A DNA stretch of 64,000 bases, taken from the NCBI RefSeq assembly GCF_001548675.1, contig NZ_CP010834.1, positions 62,001-126,000 on the forward strand, in the 5' to 3' direction. Below, in pieces: positions 7,944-16,505 of this stretch (within the stretch, counting starts at the first letter, position 1; each line of letters opens with the position of its first letter). Origin of the DNA: Methanobrevibacter sp. YE315. GTDB taxonomy: Archaea > Methanobacteriota > Methanobacteria > Methanobacteriales > Methanobacteriaceae. The notes beneath the pieces are model-generated. The model was given only the letters and a program-made list of their open reading frames with translations, was not told where the DNA came from and ran no database searches. Made by a program: the position numbers and the translations under genes.

Positions 7944-9188
7944 TCACTCCGGAGCTACAATTCTTCCTTTAATTGCTGATGCTGCAGCAACAGCGGCAGA
8001 GGATAAGAAAACTTTTCCATCAGGGCTTCCTTGTCTTCCTTTAAAGTTTCTATTTGAAGTTGAAAGACTTGTTTCGCCAGGGCCTATTATTCCTGTATGC
8101 CCTCCAAGACATGGACCGCAGCATGGAGCGGATACTAGCGCTCCGGCATCTACGAATATTCTAATCAACCCTTCATCCAATGCTTTTGAATAAATTTCTT
8201 TGGATGCAGGAATAACTAACATTCTAGTGCCTTTGGCTATTTTTTTCCCTTTTAAAATTTTTGCAGCATCTCTTAAGTCACTGAGTCTGCCGTTGGTACA
8301 GGAGCCTATAAACACTTGGTCAATCTCCTGGTCGACTTCACTAACGGCTTTCACATTGTCAACATTGTGAGGGCATGCCACCTGCGGTTCTAAATCGCTA
8401 ACGTCAATGTCAATCATGTTTAGTGAAGGTGAGTCCAAATCAGTTTTATAAACTTTATAAGGTTTTTTAGAGCGAGCTTCAACATATTCAATGGTTTTTT
8501 CATCAGGTTCTACCAGTCCGGTTTTTCCACCCATTTCAATTGCCATATTGCATAGAACCATTCTATCTGAAACACTCATGTTTGAGATTGTTTCACCTGC
8601 AAATTCACAGGCTTTGTATGTTGAACCGTCCGCACCCATTTTACCTATTATATGTAAAATCACGTCTTTTGCATAAACATTATCTTTTAATTTGCCTGTT
8701 ATTTCAAATCTGTTTGTTTCAGGCACTTTTAACCATAAGTTACCTTCAGCAAACACCATGGCCATATCTGTAGAGCCTATTCCAGTTGAAAATGCTCCTA
8801 ATGCTCCATGAGTACATGTATGTGAGTCGGCTCCTACAATAACATCTCCAGGAACTACATGACCTAATTCAGGTAGTATTTGATGACATACTCCTGCATT
8901 AACGTCATAAAAATTCTCAATACCTTGCTCTTCTACAAATTTTCTCATTAATATATGGTTTTTTGCTGAATCGATAGAGTCGGCTGGAACTTGATGATCA
9001 AAGGGGATAACGATTTTTGAAGAATCCCAAACCCTTTCAGCTCCAATTTTTTCAAACGATTCTACTGAAAGAGGGCCAGTTAAATCATGTGTCATTGCAA
9101 TGTCAATGTTTGCAATAACTATGTCTCCAGCTTCTACATTTTCATTATTTGAAGCTTTAGCTAGTATTTTTTCAGACATTGTTGGCAT
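7944..9188 (-). CDS. aksD: Homoaconitase / isopropylmalate dehydratase large subunit
   Basis: 414 aa, the [4Fe-4S] catalytic subunit. Key segments are [33 protein letters not shown] and [14 protein letters not shown]; the cysteines in the last two ligate the cluster. It catalyses dehydration and rehydration of tertiary 2-hydroxy acids, giving 2-oxoglutarate extension to 2-oxosuberate if it pairs with the homoaconitase-like small subunit next door. The start could be the ATG at 9188 or the internal ATG three codons on (MSEK). It is the first gene of the minus operon, whose promoter lies in 9189-9272. Confidence 0.9.
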   Translation of the reverse strand: MPTMSEKILAKASNNENVEAGDIVIANIDIAMTHDLTGPLSVESFEKIGAERVWDSSKIVIPFDHQVPADSIDSAKNHILMRKFVEEQGIENFYDVNAGVCHQILPELGHVVPGDVIVGADSHTCTHGALGAFSTGIGSTDMAMVFAEGNLWLKVPETNRFEITGKLKDNVYAKDVILHIIGKMGADGSTYKACEFAGETISNMSVSDRMVLCNMAIEMGGKTGLVEPDEKTIEYVEARSKKPYKVYKTDLDSPSLNMIDIDVSDLEPQVACPHNVDNVKAVSEVDQEIDQVFIGSCTNGRLSDLRDAAKILKGKKIAKGTRMLVIPASKEIYSKALDEGLIRIFVDAGALVSAPCCGPCLGGHTGIIGPGETSLSTSNRNFKGRQGSPDGKVFLSSAAVAAASAIKGRIVAPE

Positions 9189-9272
9189 ATTTTTGACCTC
9201 TATATTAATGATAAATATTTATGAACAATAAAATATATAATCGTTGCTCAATTTTTTTAATATTTATATAAT
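9189..9272. promoter_or_regulatory. Divergent promoter region, aksD / DUF2264 gene
   Basis: 84 bp, strongly AT-rich. AAATATATAA at about 9232-9241 and TTTATATA at 9263-9270 are both TATA-like on the plus strand. If the second is used, transcription would start close to the internal ATG at 9294 and the message would be leaderless. Minus-strand TATA-like sequence (ATATATTTTATT) can serve aksD. Which box is used cannot be decided by eye. Confidence 0.4.
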
Positions 9273-10502
9273 ATGTTTAACAGAATATATTTTATGAGCA
9301 TCTCATTTTTTAAAAGATTTAGAAAAAAAGAAACTCCTATAGTAGAGGAGAAACCTTCAGTTTGGGAAGATAGGATATATTGGGTTTCAAAATTACAAAA
9401 AATAACTTTCCCGGTCATAGCTAATCTTGCAAAGGGCACCCTTAGGAAAAATATGCCTATTGAGTCACAAAGCGGACAAGATCAGAAATTCGCATATTTT
9501 GGAGCATTTGCACGTGTATTTAATGGAATTGCGCCATGGCTGGAACTTGGTGAAGATAATTCTGAAGAAGGTCAAATTCGTAAAAAATACGCATTTTTGA
9601 CTTTGAAAGCTATTTCTAATTCAGTTAATCCTAATAATAATGACTACATTTTTGTTGTAGAACCAAAACAATCTTTAGTTGATGTTGCTTTATTCGCACA
9701 AGGTTTGCTTAGAGCTAAAAATGAAATTTGGCTTAACTTACCTATGGGCATCCAGGCCAGAATCATTCGTGAATTGAAAAACACAAGAATAATTGCTCCT
9801 TATGAAAATCATTGGCTATTATATACAGCAATTATTGAAGCAACACTTTTAGAATTCACTGGAGAATGCGATAAACAGCGTTTAGTTTATGGTGTTTCTA
9901 AGTTTAGAGATGAATACTACCTTGGAGATGCGGTTTATTCTGATGGTGAAGACATGGATGTAGGTTATTACAACAGTTTGATTATCCATCCGATGCTCAA
10001 TGACATATTGGCGGTAATGAGAAAATATGGACTTCAGGATGGAGAGTTTCTGGATATTCAATTAATGAGGTCTTCAAGATTGTCTTCTCAACTCGAAAGA
10101 CAAATTTCACCAGAAGGCACCTATCCTCTTTTAGGTAAATCATTGTGCTATCGTTGCGGTGTTTTACATTTGCTTTCTCAGGCGGCCTTACTTAACATTT
10201 TACCAAGAAACATTAATCCTGCCCAAGTCAGATCCGCTTTAACAAAAGTCATCAAAGTACAATTGGGTAATGATAATAATTTCAATGAAGACGGATGGTT
10301 AAAAATGGGACTTATAGGTCCTCAAATAGACATTTGTGATGAAGATGTTAATACCGGAAGTCTTTATTCATGCTGTGCAGTATTTTTACCTTTAGGTTTA
10401 GATGCAAACGACAAATTCTGGACTGACCCGGCTGCTGAATGGACTAGCGTAAAAGCATGGAGAGGTCATCCGGTGCAAAAAGACCAAACAATAAATTTTT
10501 AA
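9273..10502 (+). CDS. DUF2264 family protein
   Basis: 409 aa. Segments typical of DUF2264 are FGAFARVFNGIAPWLELGED, DGEDMDVGYYNSLIIHPML, SPEGTYPLLGKSLCYRCG and TGSLYSCCAVFLPLGL. The family is mostly known from polysaccharide-degrading bacteria and is predicted to adopt an alpha/alpha-toroid fold like polysaccharide lyases; no reaction is established that I know of. No signal peptide is seen, so it is probably cytoplasmic. The start may be ATG 9273 or ATG 9294, with no clear ribosome site for either. Its stop overlaps the convergent wecC stop by four bases. Next to surface-polysaccharide genes, a role in glycan handling is inferred. Confidence 0.75.
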   Translation: MFNRIYFMSISFFKRFRKKETPIVEEKPSVWEDRIYWVSKLQKITFPVIANLAKGTLRKNMPIESQSGQDQKFAYFGAFARVFNGIAPWLELGEDNSEEGQIRKKYAFLTLKAISNSVNPNNNDYIFVVEPKQSLVDVALFAQGLLRAKNEIWLNLPMGIQARIIRELKNTRIIAPYENHWLLYTAIIEATLLEFTGECDKQRLVYGVSKFRDEYYLGDAVYSDGEDMDVGYYNSLIIHPMLNDILAVMRKYGLQDGEFLDIQLMRSSRLSSQLERQISPEGTYPLLGKSLCYRCGVLHLLSQAALLNILPRNINPAQVRSALTKVIKVQLGNDNNFNEDGWLKMGLIGPQIDICDEDVNTGSLYSCCAVFLPLGLDANDKFWTDPAAEWTSVKAWRGHPVQKDQTINF

Positions 10503-11737
10503 TTCAATTCATATAAGTTCCCGTAATTATATAATTTAATTTCGCTTGGAACTTCTTTTATTATATTTTTTGTATCAAATATAATCGGATTTTTCATATT
10601 CTCTTTTATTAAATTATAATCCATTGATTTGAACTCGTTATGGTCGCATAAAACCAAAATCAAATCAGCATCTTTAGTCGCTTCATCCAAGCTTACAAAA
10701 TCAGGATTTTCAATATGCGGGTCATGAATGTCAATTTCGTAATCGCTGCTTAGTTTTGCAATTATTTCATAAGCTGGGCTTTCCCTGTCGTCTCCGGTAT
10801 TTCCTTTGTAGGAAACGCCCAGGACAGCTATTTTTCCTTTTGAAATAATTTTCCTCACATATTCACATACAAAATCAGGCATTGAATTATTTGTGTCACG
10901 TGATAACTTGATGATTTTAGCTGTCTGCGGAGCTTTTGCATAAATGAAGTAAGGGTCAATTGCAAGACAATGTCCTCCAACACCTGGTCCAGGGGAATGA
11001 AGATTTACTCTAGGATGCTTGTTTGCCATTTCAATCACGTCAAGTGCATTTACTCCAATTTCAGCACAGATTTTTGCAAGTTCATTTGCAAGGGCAATGT
11101 TAACGTCCCTGAAGGTATTTTCCATACATTTTGATAATTCAGCGGTTTTTGCTTCGGTCAACATCAATTCCCCTTCTACGAATTGTCCGTAAACTTCACT
11201 GGCTTTTTTTGAACATTCCGGTGTCACGCCGCCAATGATGCGGTCATTATGGATTAGCTCTTCAATTATCCTTCCTGGAAGAACTCTTTCCGGGCAGTGC
11301 GCAAGGTATAGGTCTTCACCGATTGTAAATCCTGCATTTTCAAAAATAGGTTTGATTACTTCATCAGTAGACATTGGAGCTATTGTGGATTCGACAATAA
11401 CCGTATTTCCTTTTTCTAAAAAGGGTATTATTGATTCGCATGCAGTAATTACATAGCTCAAATCACAGCTGTAGTTTTCAACGACATATGGAGTCGGAAC
11501 GGTAATTATGAATGCATCGGCTTTTTGGGGAGTTAGACTAGCAGTATATAATTTGTTTTCAACAGCGTTTTTGATAATATCAGATATTCCAGGCTCTTCA
11601 ATATGGATTATTCCCTTATTTAAGTTGTCAACTATTTTTTCGTTAATGTCAACGCCGACCACTTCACAGTTGTTTCTGCTGAAAAGTGCGGCGGTCGGAA
11701 GTCCAATATAGCCCTGACCAATAATGCATACTTTCAT
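10499..11737 (-). CDS. wecC: UDP-N-acetyl-D-mannosaminuronate dehydrogenase
   Basis: 412 aa, nucleotide-sugar 6-dehydrogenase. It has an N-terminal NAD fold (MKVCIIGQGYIGLPTAALF), central VPTPYV and TEAKTAELSKCMENTFRDVNIA segments, the catalytic-cysteine motif GPGVGGHCLAIDPYF and a C-terminal UDP-binding domain starting LGVSYKGNTGDDRESPA. It oxidises UDP-ManNAc (or a related UDP-sugar) twice to the uronic acid, probably for surface polysaccharide. No partner epimerase gene is next to it. It is divergent from rfbD across a 76-bp AT-rich promoter region. Confidence 0.88.
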   Translation of the reverse strand: MKVCIIGQGYIGLPTAALFSRNNCEVVGVDINEKIVDNLNKGIIHIEEPGISDIIKNAVENKLYTASLTPQKADAFIITVPTPYVVENYSCDLSYVITACESIIPFLEKGNTVIVESTIAPMSTDEVIKPIFENAGFTIGEDLYLAHCPERVLPGRIIEELIHNDRIIGGVTPECSKKASEVYGQFVEGELMLTEAKTAELSKCMENTFRDVNIALANELAKICAEIGVNALDVIEMANKHPRVNLHSPGPGVGGHCLAIDPYFIYAKAPQTAKIIKLSRDTNNSMPDFVCEYVRKIISKGKIAVLGVSYKGNTGDDRESPAYEIIAKLSSDYEIDIHDPHIENPDFVSLDEATKDADLILVLCDHNEFKSMDYNLIKENMKNPIIFDTKNIIKEVPSEIKLYNYGNLYELN

Positions 11738-11813
11738 GATATCTAACTCCGTCTTTTAAATATTACATATAATATATATTTAAACTAATATTAAAAGTTT
11801 TAAGAGGTTATTT
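11738..11813. promoter_or_regulatory. Divergent promoter, wecC / rfb operon
   Basis: AT-rich gap with overlapping TATA-like sequence (ATATAATATATATTTAAA) near 11767-11786, usable in either direction. On the plus strand AAGAGGTTATTT just before ATG 11814 is the ribosome site of rfbD. Coupled expression of the two sugar-nucleotide branches is plausible. Confidence 0.4.
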
Positions 11814-12653
11814 ATGAAGATTTTAATTACAGGTTCTAATGGAATGTTGGGGCATGATTTGGAGAAAGTCTTGAAAAATAAGCATGAATTGATTCTTACA
11901 ACTTCAAAAACATTGGATATTACCGATGAGGACGTGGCATTGGATGTCATCTGCAACGAAAAGCCTGACATTGTTATTAATGCTGCGGCATATACCGATG
12001 TTGACGGTTGTGAAGATAACCAGGATATTGCATATGCCGTAAATGGCCAAGGTGTGAAAAATCTGGCGGTTGCCTGTAAGAAAGTCGATTGTCCATTGGT
12101 TCATGTCAGTTCAGATTATGTATTCAATGGCGAAAATACCATGCCATGGATTGAAACTGATGAAAAAGGACCAATCAGCGTTTATGGCAAAAGCAAACTT
12201 GAAGGGGAACAGGCAATTTTGGAAATAATGGATAAGTTTTTCATTGTAAGAACCGCATGGCTATACGGAATCAATGGGAAAAATTTCCCAAGAACCATGT
12301 TGGAATTGGCTAAAAGTCATTCTGAAATAACTGTTGTTTATGATGAGGTTGGAACACCCACATATACGCTTGATTTAGCCAATGCCATTTCAGAACTGAT
12401 TGAAACGGATCTTTACGGTATTTATCATATTACAAATTCTGGAAGCTGCTCCTGGTGCGAGTTTGCAAGATACATTTTTGAAATTGCAGAAGTTGACGTC
12501 AATGTCATTCCCGTCACAGCTTCAGAATTTGCAAGGCCGGCTCCTAGACCGAGCTATTCTGTCCTGAATAATAAGAATTGGACTGATAACGGCTTCAAAC
12601 CTCTTAGAGATTATAAGGATGCTATAATTGAATATGTTGAGTTGATAAAATGA
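11814..12653 (+). CDS. rfbD: dTDP-4-dehydrorhamnose reductase
   Basis: 279 aa, short-chain dehydrogenase fold that performs the last step of dTDP-L-rhamnose synthesis. It has an N-terminal GSNGMLGHDL nucleotide site, NAAAYTDVDGCED, HVSSDYVFNG and the catalytic YGKSK motif. It is the first gene of a plus-strand rhamnose/surface polysaccharide operon. The last four bases (ATGA) are shared with the start of the barnase-like gene, implying translational coupling. Confidence 0.93.
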   Translation: MKILITGSNGMLGHDLEKVLKNKHELILTTSKTLDITDEDVALDVICNEKPDIVINAAAYTDVDGCEDNQDIAYAVNGQGVKNLAVACKKVDCPLVHVSSDYVFNGENTMPWIETDEKGPISVYGKSKLEGEQAILEIMDKFFIVRTAWLYGINGKNFPRTMLELAKSHSEITVVYDEVGTPTYTLDLANAISELIETDLYGIYHITNSGSCSWCEFARYIFEIAEVDVNVIPVTASEFARPAPRPSYSVLNNKNWTDNGFKPLRDYKDAIIEYVELIK

Positions 12654-13099
12654 ATAGAAAAGTAGTTTTGCTGATTGCATTAGTCGTTTTCTTGTTGGGT
12701 ATTGGTGCTGTAAGCGCAGGATTTTTTGATTTTTTAAAATCCGGTGATGATACAAGTGACGTTAATATAGTTGAAGACGGTCAATATTGCACAGTCAATG
12801 AAGTTTCTGCCTATATTAAGCAGTTTCACAAGCTTCCAAGCAATTATATAACCAAAAAAGAGGCTCAAAACCTTGGATGGCATGGTGGACCTCTCAAGAA
12901 ATATGCGCCCGGAAAAAGCATTGGGGGAGATGTATTTACCAACAGGCAGCATGCGCTTCCAGGCAGTGAATCCAAATATATTGAATGTGATATAAATGCA
13001 AACGGAACCAGCCGTGGGGCGGAAAGGATAGTTTACAATACCGGAGACTTTAAGGTGTACTACACATCCGACCACTATAAAACATTTAAAGAGGTATAA
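12650..13099 (+). CDS. Secreted barnase-like guanyl-specific ribonuclease
   Basis: 149 aa. A signal peptide is clear: MNRK, a hydrophobic core, and a likely cut after VSA near residue 23. The mature domain (residues 47-149) matches barnase closely, with HKLPSNYITKKEAQNLGW, APGKSIGGDVFTNR and YYTSDHYKTF. Residues equivalent to the barnase catalytic set are all present: K61, E112, R122, R126 and H142. It should cleave RNA outside the cell or in the pseudo-periplasm. The downstream gene encodes its barstar inhibitor. The ATG overlaps the rfbD stop, so the toxin is embedded in the rhamnose operon. Barnase homologues are chiefly bacterial, so transfer is likely. Confidence 0.9.
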   Translation: MNRKVVLLIALVVFLLGIGAVSAGFFDFLKSGDDTSDVNIVEDGQYCTVNEVSAYIKQFHKLPSNYITKKEAQNLGWHGGPLKKYAPGKSIGGDVFTNRQHALPGSESKYIECDINANGTSRGAERIVYNTGDFKVYYTSDHYKTFKEV

Positions 13100-13100
13100 A

Positions 13101-13331
13101 ATGCAGCTTGATGGCAAAATGATAAAAAAAGATGGGCATGATTATTTGATGAAGGCATTGAATTTCCCGGAATATTACGGAAAGAATTTAGATGCACTAT
13201 ATGATATTTTAACCGAAATGGATTGTGAAATCGAATTGATCAATTCAGAAGAGGTTGATAAGGATATTATTGACACTTTTAAGGACGCAGCAAGTGAAAA
13301 TGATTTTCTTAAATTTGAAATATTATATTAA
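13101..13331 (+). CDS. Barstar-family ribonuclease inhibitor
   Basis: 76 aa, cytoplasmic (no signal). The core segment LNFPEYYGKNLDALYDIL matches barstar, including the two aspartates (D31 and D35) that occupy the barnase active site and the adjacent tyrosines. It starts one base after the barnase-like stop, with GAGGT inside the preceding coding end as ribosome site. Its expected job is to neutralise any RNase folding inside the producing cell. It is slightly shorter than classical barstar (about 90 aa). Confidence 0.9.
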   Translation: MQLDGKMIKKDGHDYLMKALNFPEYYGKNLDALYDILTEMDCEIELINSEEVDKDIIDTFKDAASENDFLKFEILY

Positions 13332-13365
13332 TTATGAGAAATAATAGATTAATTAAGTGATTATT

Positions 13366-14232
13366 ATGAAAGGTATAGTACTTGCAGGCGGTTCTGGAAC
13401 ACGTCTTTATCCTATTACAAAGGCGGTTTCAAAACAGTTATTGCCTTTATATGATAAACCAATGATTTATTATCCTATTTCTGTTTTAATGCTTGCAGGA
13501 ATTAAAGAAATATTAATTATAACCACTCCTCGTGACTTGCAAATGTATAAGGATTTGCTGGGTGACGGAGCAAGCCTGGGAATTGAATTTTCATATGCGG
13601 TTCAGGAAAATCCCAACGGTATTGCCGATGCATTTATAGTCGGTGAAGAGTTCATTGGAAATGACAATGTCGCATTGATTTTAGGGGACAATATATTTCA
13701 TGGACACAGATTCACAGAAATACTCGAAAGGGCAACAACTTTACAGGAAGGTGCTGTGGTATTCGGTTACTACACCAATAATCCTGAAGACTTCGGTGTT
13801 GTTGAGTTTGACAGGGAGTGGAATGTTTTGTCCATTGAGGAAAAACCCGAAAAGCCAAAGTCAAATTATATCGTGCCGGGATTATATTTCTACGATAATG
13901 ATGTTATCGAAATAGCCAAAAACATCAAGCCGTCTTCAAGAGGGGAAATTGAAATTACTTCAGTCAATGAGGAATATCTCAGGCGAGGAAAACTAAAAGT
14001 TGAACTTTTGGGAAGAGGTATGGTTTGGCTTGATTCAGGAACCCATGAAGGTCTTTTGGAAGGAGCCAATTTCATTGAAACAATCCAAAAAAGGCAAGGA
14101 CTATACATTGCATGCCTTGAAGAAATCGCATATCTTAAAGGATACATTGATGAAGAGCAGTTATTGAAAACAGCCGAAGAATTGAAAAAGACAGACTATG
14201 GCCAATATTTATTTGATTTAGTTAAAAAGTGA
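13366..14232 (+). CDS. rfbA: Glucose-1-phosphate thymidylyltransferase
   Basis: About 288 aa. It makes dTDP-glucose from glucose-1-phosphate and dTTP, the first step of rhamnose synthesis. The nucleotidyltransferase signature [14 protein letters not shown] is at the N-terminus, followed by [17 protein letters not shown], the metal-binding LGDNIFHG and [13 protein letters not shown]. The open frame reaches a GTG at 13357, but that GTG belongs to GTGATTATT before ATG 13366, a typical ribosome-site spacing here, so ATG 13366 is chosen. Confidence 0.95.
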   Translation: MKGIVLAGGSGTRLYPITKAVSKQLLPLYDKPMIYYPISVLMLAGIKEILIITTPRDLQMYKDLLGDGASLGIEFSYAVQENPNGIADAFIVGEEFIGNDNVALILGDNIFHGHRFTEILERATTLQEGAVVFGYYTNNPEDFGVVEFDREWNVLSIEEKPEKPKSNYIVPGLYFYDNDVIEIAKNIKPSSRGEIEITSVNEEYLRRGKLKVELLGRGMVWLDSGTHEGLLEGANFIETIQKRQGLYIACLEEIAYLKGYIDEEQLLKTAEELKKTDYGQYLFDLVKK

Positions 14233-14239
14233 TGATTAT

Positions 14240-14800
14240 ATGGGAAAATTTAAATTTATAGAGACAGGCATTGAAGGCATGTTTCTTGTGGAGCCTACAG
14301 TTTTTGAAGACAATAGGGGGTATTTCATGGAAACATACCAGCAGAATGATTTTAAGGATGCCGGACATGATTTAACATTTGTTCAGGATAATCAATCCAA
14401 ATCAAGTAAAGGAGTTTTAAGGGGTCTGCATTTTCAAATAAATTATCCCCAAGGAAAATTAGTCCGCGTCATTAAGGGAGAAGTTTTTGATGTCGGTGTT
14501 GACTTGAGGGCCGATTCTTCCACCTACGGCAAATGGTTTGGAGCTATACTGTCTGATGAAAATAAAAAGCAATTGTATATTCCGCCAAAATTCGCTCACG
14601 GATTTTTAGTATTGTCCGATGAAGCCGAATTTCTTTATAAATGCACAGAATTTTACCATGGTGAAGATGAAAGCGGAATCAAGTGGGATGACGAAGACAT
14701 AGCTATCGATTGGCCATTGGATGGTATCGATGAAATAATTCTATCAGAAAAGGATAAGCAGTGGAAAAGTTTAAAGGAATCTCAAATTAAGTATGAGTGA
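14240..14800 (+). CDS. rfbC: dTDP-4-dehydrorhamnose 3,5-epimerase
   Basis: 186 aa cupin-fold epimerase. Motifs are VFEDNRGYFMETY, LRGLHFQ, GKLVRVIKGEVFDVGVDLR with the catalytic Asp, and PPKFAHGFLVLS. It converts dTDP-4-dehydro-6-deoxyglucose to the L-lyxo form used by RfbD. It begins seven bases after rfbA and its stop overlaps the GTG-containing ribosome-site region of rfbB, so translation is probably coupled. Confidence 0.95.
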   Translation: MGKFKFIETGIEGMFLVEPTVFEDNRGYFMETYQQNDFKDAGHDLTFVQDNQSKSSKGVLRGLHFQINYPQGKLVRVIKGEVFDVGVDLRADSSTYGKWFGAILSDENKKQLYIPPKFAHGFLVLSDEAEFLYKCTEFYHGEDESGIKWDDEDIAIDWPLDGIDEIILSEKDKQWKSLKESQIKYE

Positions 14801-14805
14801 TTATT

Positions 14806-15813
14806 ATGACAAAAATTTTGGTTACAGGCGGGGCAGGATTCATAGGAAGTAATTTCATTAGGTACATGGTAAATAAATACTCTGAATTTGAAATTATCAA
14901 TTTTGACGCATTGACTTACTGTGGAAACCTTGAAAACTTGAGGGATATTGAAAATAAAGATAACTATTCATTTGTAAAAGGTGACATTAGAGACAAGGAC
15001 ACCGTAGATGATTTGGTCAGGAAATCTGATTATGTAATTAATTTTGCCGCCGAAAGTCATGTCGACAGAAGCATAGAAGATCCTGAAATATTTATCAAGT
15101 CCAATGTTTTGGGAACACAGGTTCTGCTTAATGCCGCAAAGGAAAACGGCATTGAAAAGTTCATTCAGATTTCTACAGATGAAGTTTACGGCACATTAGG
15201 CAGCGATGGATATTTCACTGAAGATACCCCATTACAGCCAAACAGCCCGTATTCCGCTTCAAAAGCTGGCGGAGATTTGATTACCCGTGCTTTTGGTGAG
15301 ACTTACGGTTTGCCAATCAACATTACCCGATGTTCAAATAATTATGGACCTTACCAGTTTCCGGAAAAACTGATTCCATTAATGATTTCAAATGCTTTGG
15401 AAAATAAGAAATTGCCCCTTTACGGTGATGGAAAGAATGTTAGGGATTGGCTTCATGTCCGTGACCATTGCGCAGCTATTGATTTGGTATTGCAGGAAGG
15501 CAAAATCGGTGAAGTCTATAACATTGGGGGAAACAACGAAAAGCAAAACATTGAAATTGTTAAGCTGATATTGGATGAATTGGGTAAGGACGAATCATTG
15601 ATTGAGTTCGTAACCGATAGATTGGGTCATGACAGGCGTTATGCAATAGATTCTACTAAAATTCAAGATGATTTGGGCTGGAAACCTGAATATTCATTTG
15701 AAAATGGTATTAAAGAAACAATTCAATGGTATTTGGATAATCAGGATTGGATTAATCAGGTTAAAAGCGGCCAATACCAGGAATACTATGAAAAGATGTA
15801 TTTGAACAGGTAA
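14806..15813 (+). CDS. rfbB: dTDP-glucose 4,6-dehydratase
   Basis: 335 aa extended short-chain dehydrogenase. It has an N-terminal TGGAGFIGSNFIRY NAD site, FAAESHVDRSI, the active-site STDEVYG with Asp and Glu, and YSASKAGGD carrying the YxxxK pair. It removes water from dTDP-glucose to form the 4-keto-6-deoxy sugar. The open frame extends to GTG 14797 (shared with the rfbC end), but GTGATTATT-ATG marks ATG 14806 as the start. It completes a full rfbD-A-C-B set. Confidence 0.95.
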   Translation: MTKILVTGGAGFIGSNFIRYMVNKYSEFEIINFDALTYCGNLENLRDIENKDNYSFVKGDIRDKDTVDDLVRKSDYVINFAAESHVDRSIEDPEIFIKSNVLGTQVLLNAAKENGIEKFIQISTDEVYGTLGSDGYFTEDTPLQPNSPYSASKAGGDLITRAFGETYGLPINITRCSNNYGPYQFPEKLIPLMISNALENKKLPLYGDGKNVRDWLHVRDHCAAIDLVLQEGKIGEVYNIGGNNEKQNIEIVKLILDELGKDESLIEFVTDRLGHDRRYAIDSTKIQDDLGWKPEYSFENGIKETIQWYLDNQDWINQVKSGQYQEYYEKMYLNR

Positions 15814-15941
15814 CTTTTACACTTGAAATATACCTCTTTTTTGAAAATTTAGTATTTAAGATAATTTTATATATTATTTTATTTAAAATTGAATAATGTA
15901 ACTTTAAATAATATTATTTAATTTGGGGAAATGGTGATTTG
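15814..15941 (+). promoter_or_regulatory. AT-rich gap with promoter before the small membrane pair
   Basis: The 128-bp gap after rfbB holds a T-run (CTCTTTTTTG) that could end transcription. A TATA-like TTTTATATATTA near 15867-15878 follows. GGTGAT directly before ATG 15942 is the ribosome site. The downstream genes may therefore have their own promoter. Confidence 0.4.
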
Positions 15942-16208
15942 ATGTTGGAGCAATATTTACCTTTTGTAGCATTAATTGTTTTTGGTAATATTGAAAACTT
16001 GGTTTTGTCTTCTCAAGGTGTTGTAGCAGGAGTAAACCCTATTAAATTAGGTATTGCAAGTATTTGTTGTGTTTCAGCATGGCTTATTATTGGAACGTTT
16101 GCAACACAAATGTTAATACAATACGTTGATTTCATTAATTTTATTGGCGGTTTTGCAATTTTCGTTTTAGGTCTTCAAGCAATGATTAAATCAGCAAGGG
16201 GTGTTTAA
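15942..16208 (+). CDS. Small membrane protein, half-transporter-like (paralogue 1)
   Basis: 88 aa with about three hydrophobic segments. It shares with the next gene the pattern FGNIENL..S/A.QGV..NP near the N-terminus and GFAIFVLGLQAM near the C-terminus. The repeated three-span unit with a polar NIENL motif inside a membrane span recalls half-size members of the TerC/UPF0016/MntP-like cation exporter families, which work as pairs of repeats. This is only a resemblance. GGTGAT three bases before ATG 15942 favours that start over TTG 15939. Confidence 0.7.
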   Translation: MLEQYLPFVALIVFGNIENLVLSSQGVVAGVNPIKLGIASICCVSAWLIIGTFATQMLIQYVDFINFIGGFAIFVLGLQAMIKSARGV

Positions 16209-16490
16209 ATGGATGGCAGTTTAAAACAATTCATCGGTTTAATAGTTTTCGGAAACATTGAAAACCTGATTCTTGCTGCTCAGGGTGTTGATGCCCATGT
16301 TAATCCATTGGGACTAGCTTCCTTAAGTTTATTAGCTGTTATTTGCTGGCTTTTAATTGGAACATTCGGTACCAGATTTGCAATGAAATATGCCAGACAT
16401 ATCAGTTTCATCGGCGGTCTTGCAATTTTCATTTTAGGTCTTCAAGCCATGGCCGAATCCATCCCAGGCATAATCGCATTTTTCCACTAA
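16209..16490 (+). CDS. Small membrane protein, half-transporter-like (paralogue 2)
   Basis: 93 aa, about three membrane segments, clearly homologous to the preceding protein (FGNIENLILAAQGVDAHVNP, then SFIGGLAIFILGLQAM). The ATG follows the previous stop with no gap, so the two are translated together and likely form a heterodimer. No family name is assigned with confidence. The context among polysaccharide genes may be incidental or may indicate ion or precursor transport. Confidence 0.7.
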   Translation: MDGSLKQFIGLIVFGNIENLILAAQGVDAHVNPLGLASLSLLAVICWLLIGTFGTRFAMKYARHISFIGGLAIFILGLQAMAESIPGIIAFFH

Positions 16491-16505
16491 TATCGTTGAT
16501 TTAAC

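Noticed and set aside
9257-9439. 60-codon minus-strand frame over the DUF2264 start
   Set aside because: It is the shadow of the plus-strand coding sequence and has no ribosome site.
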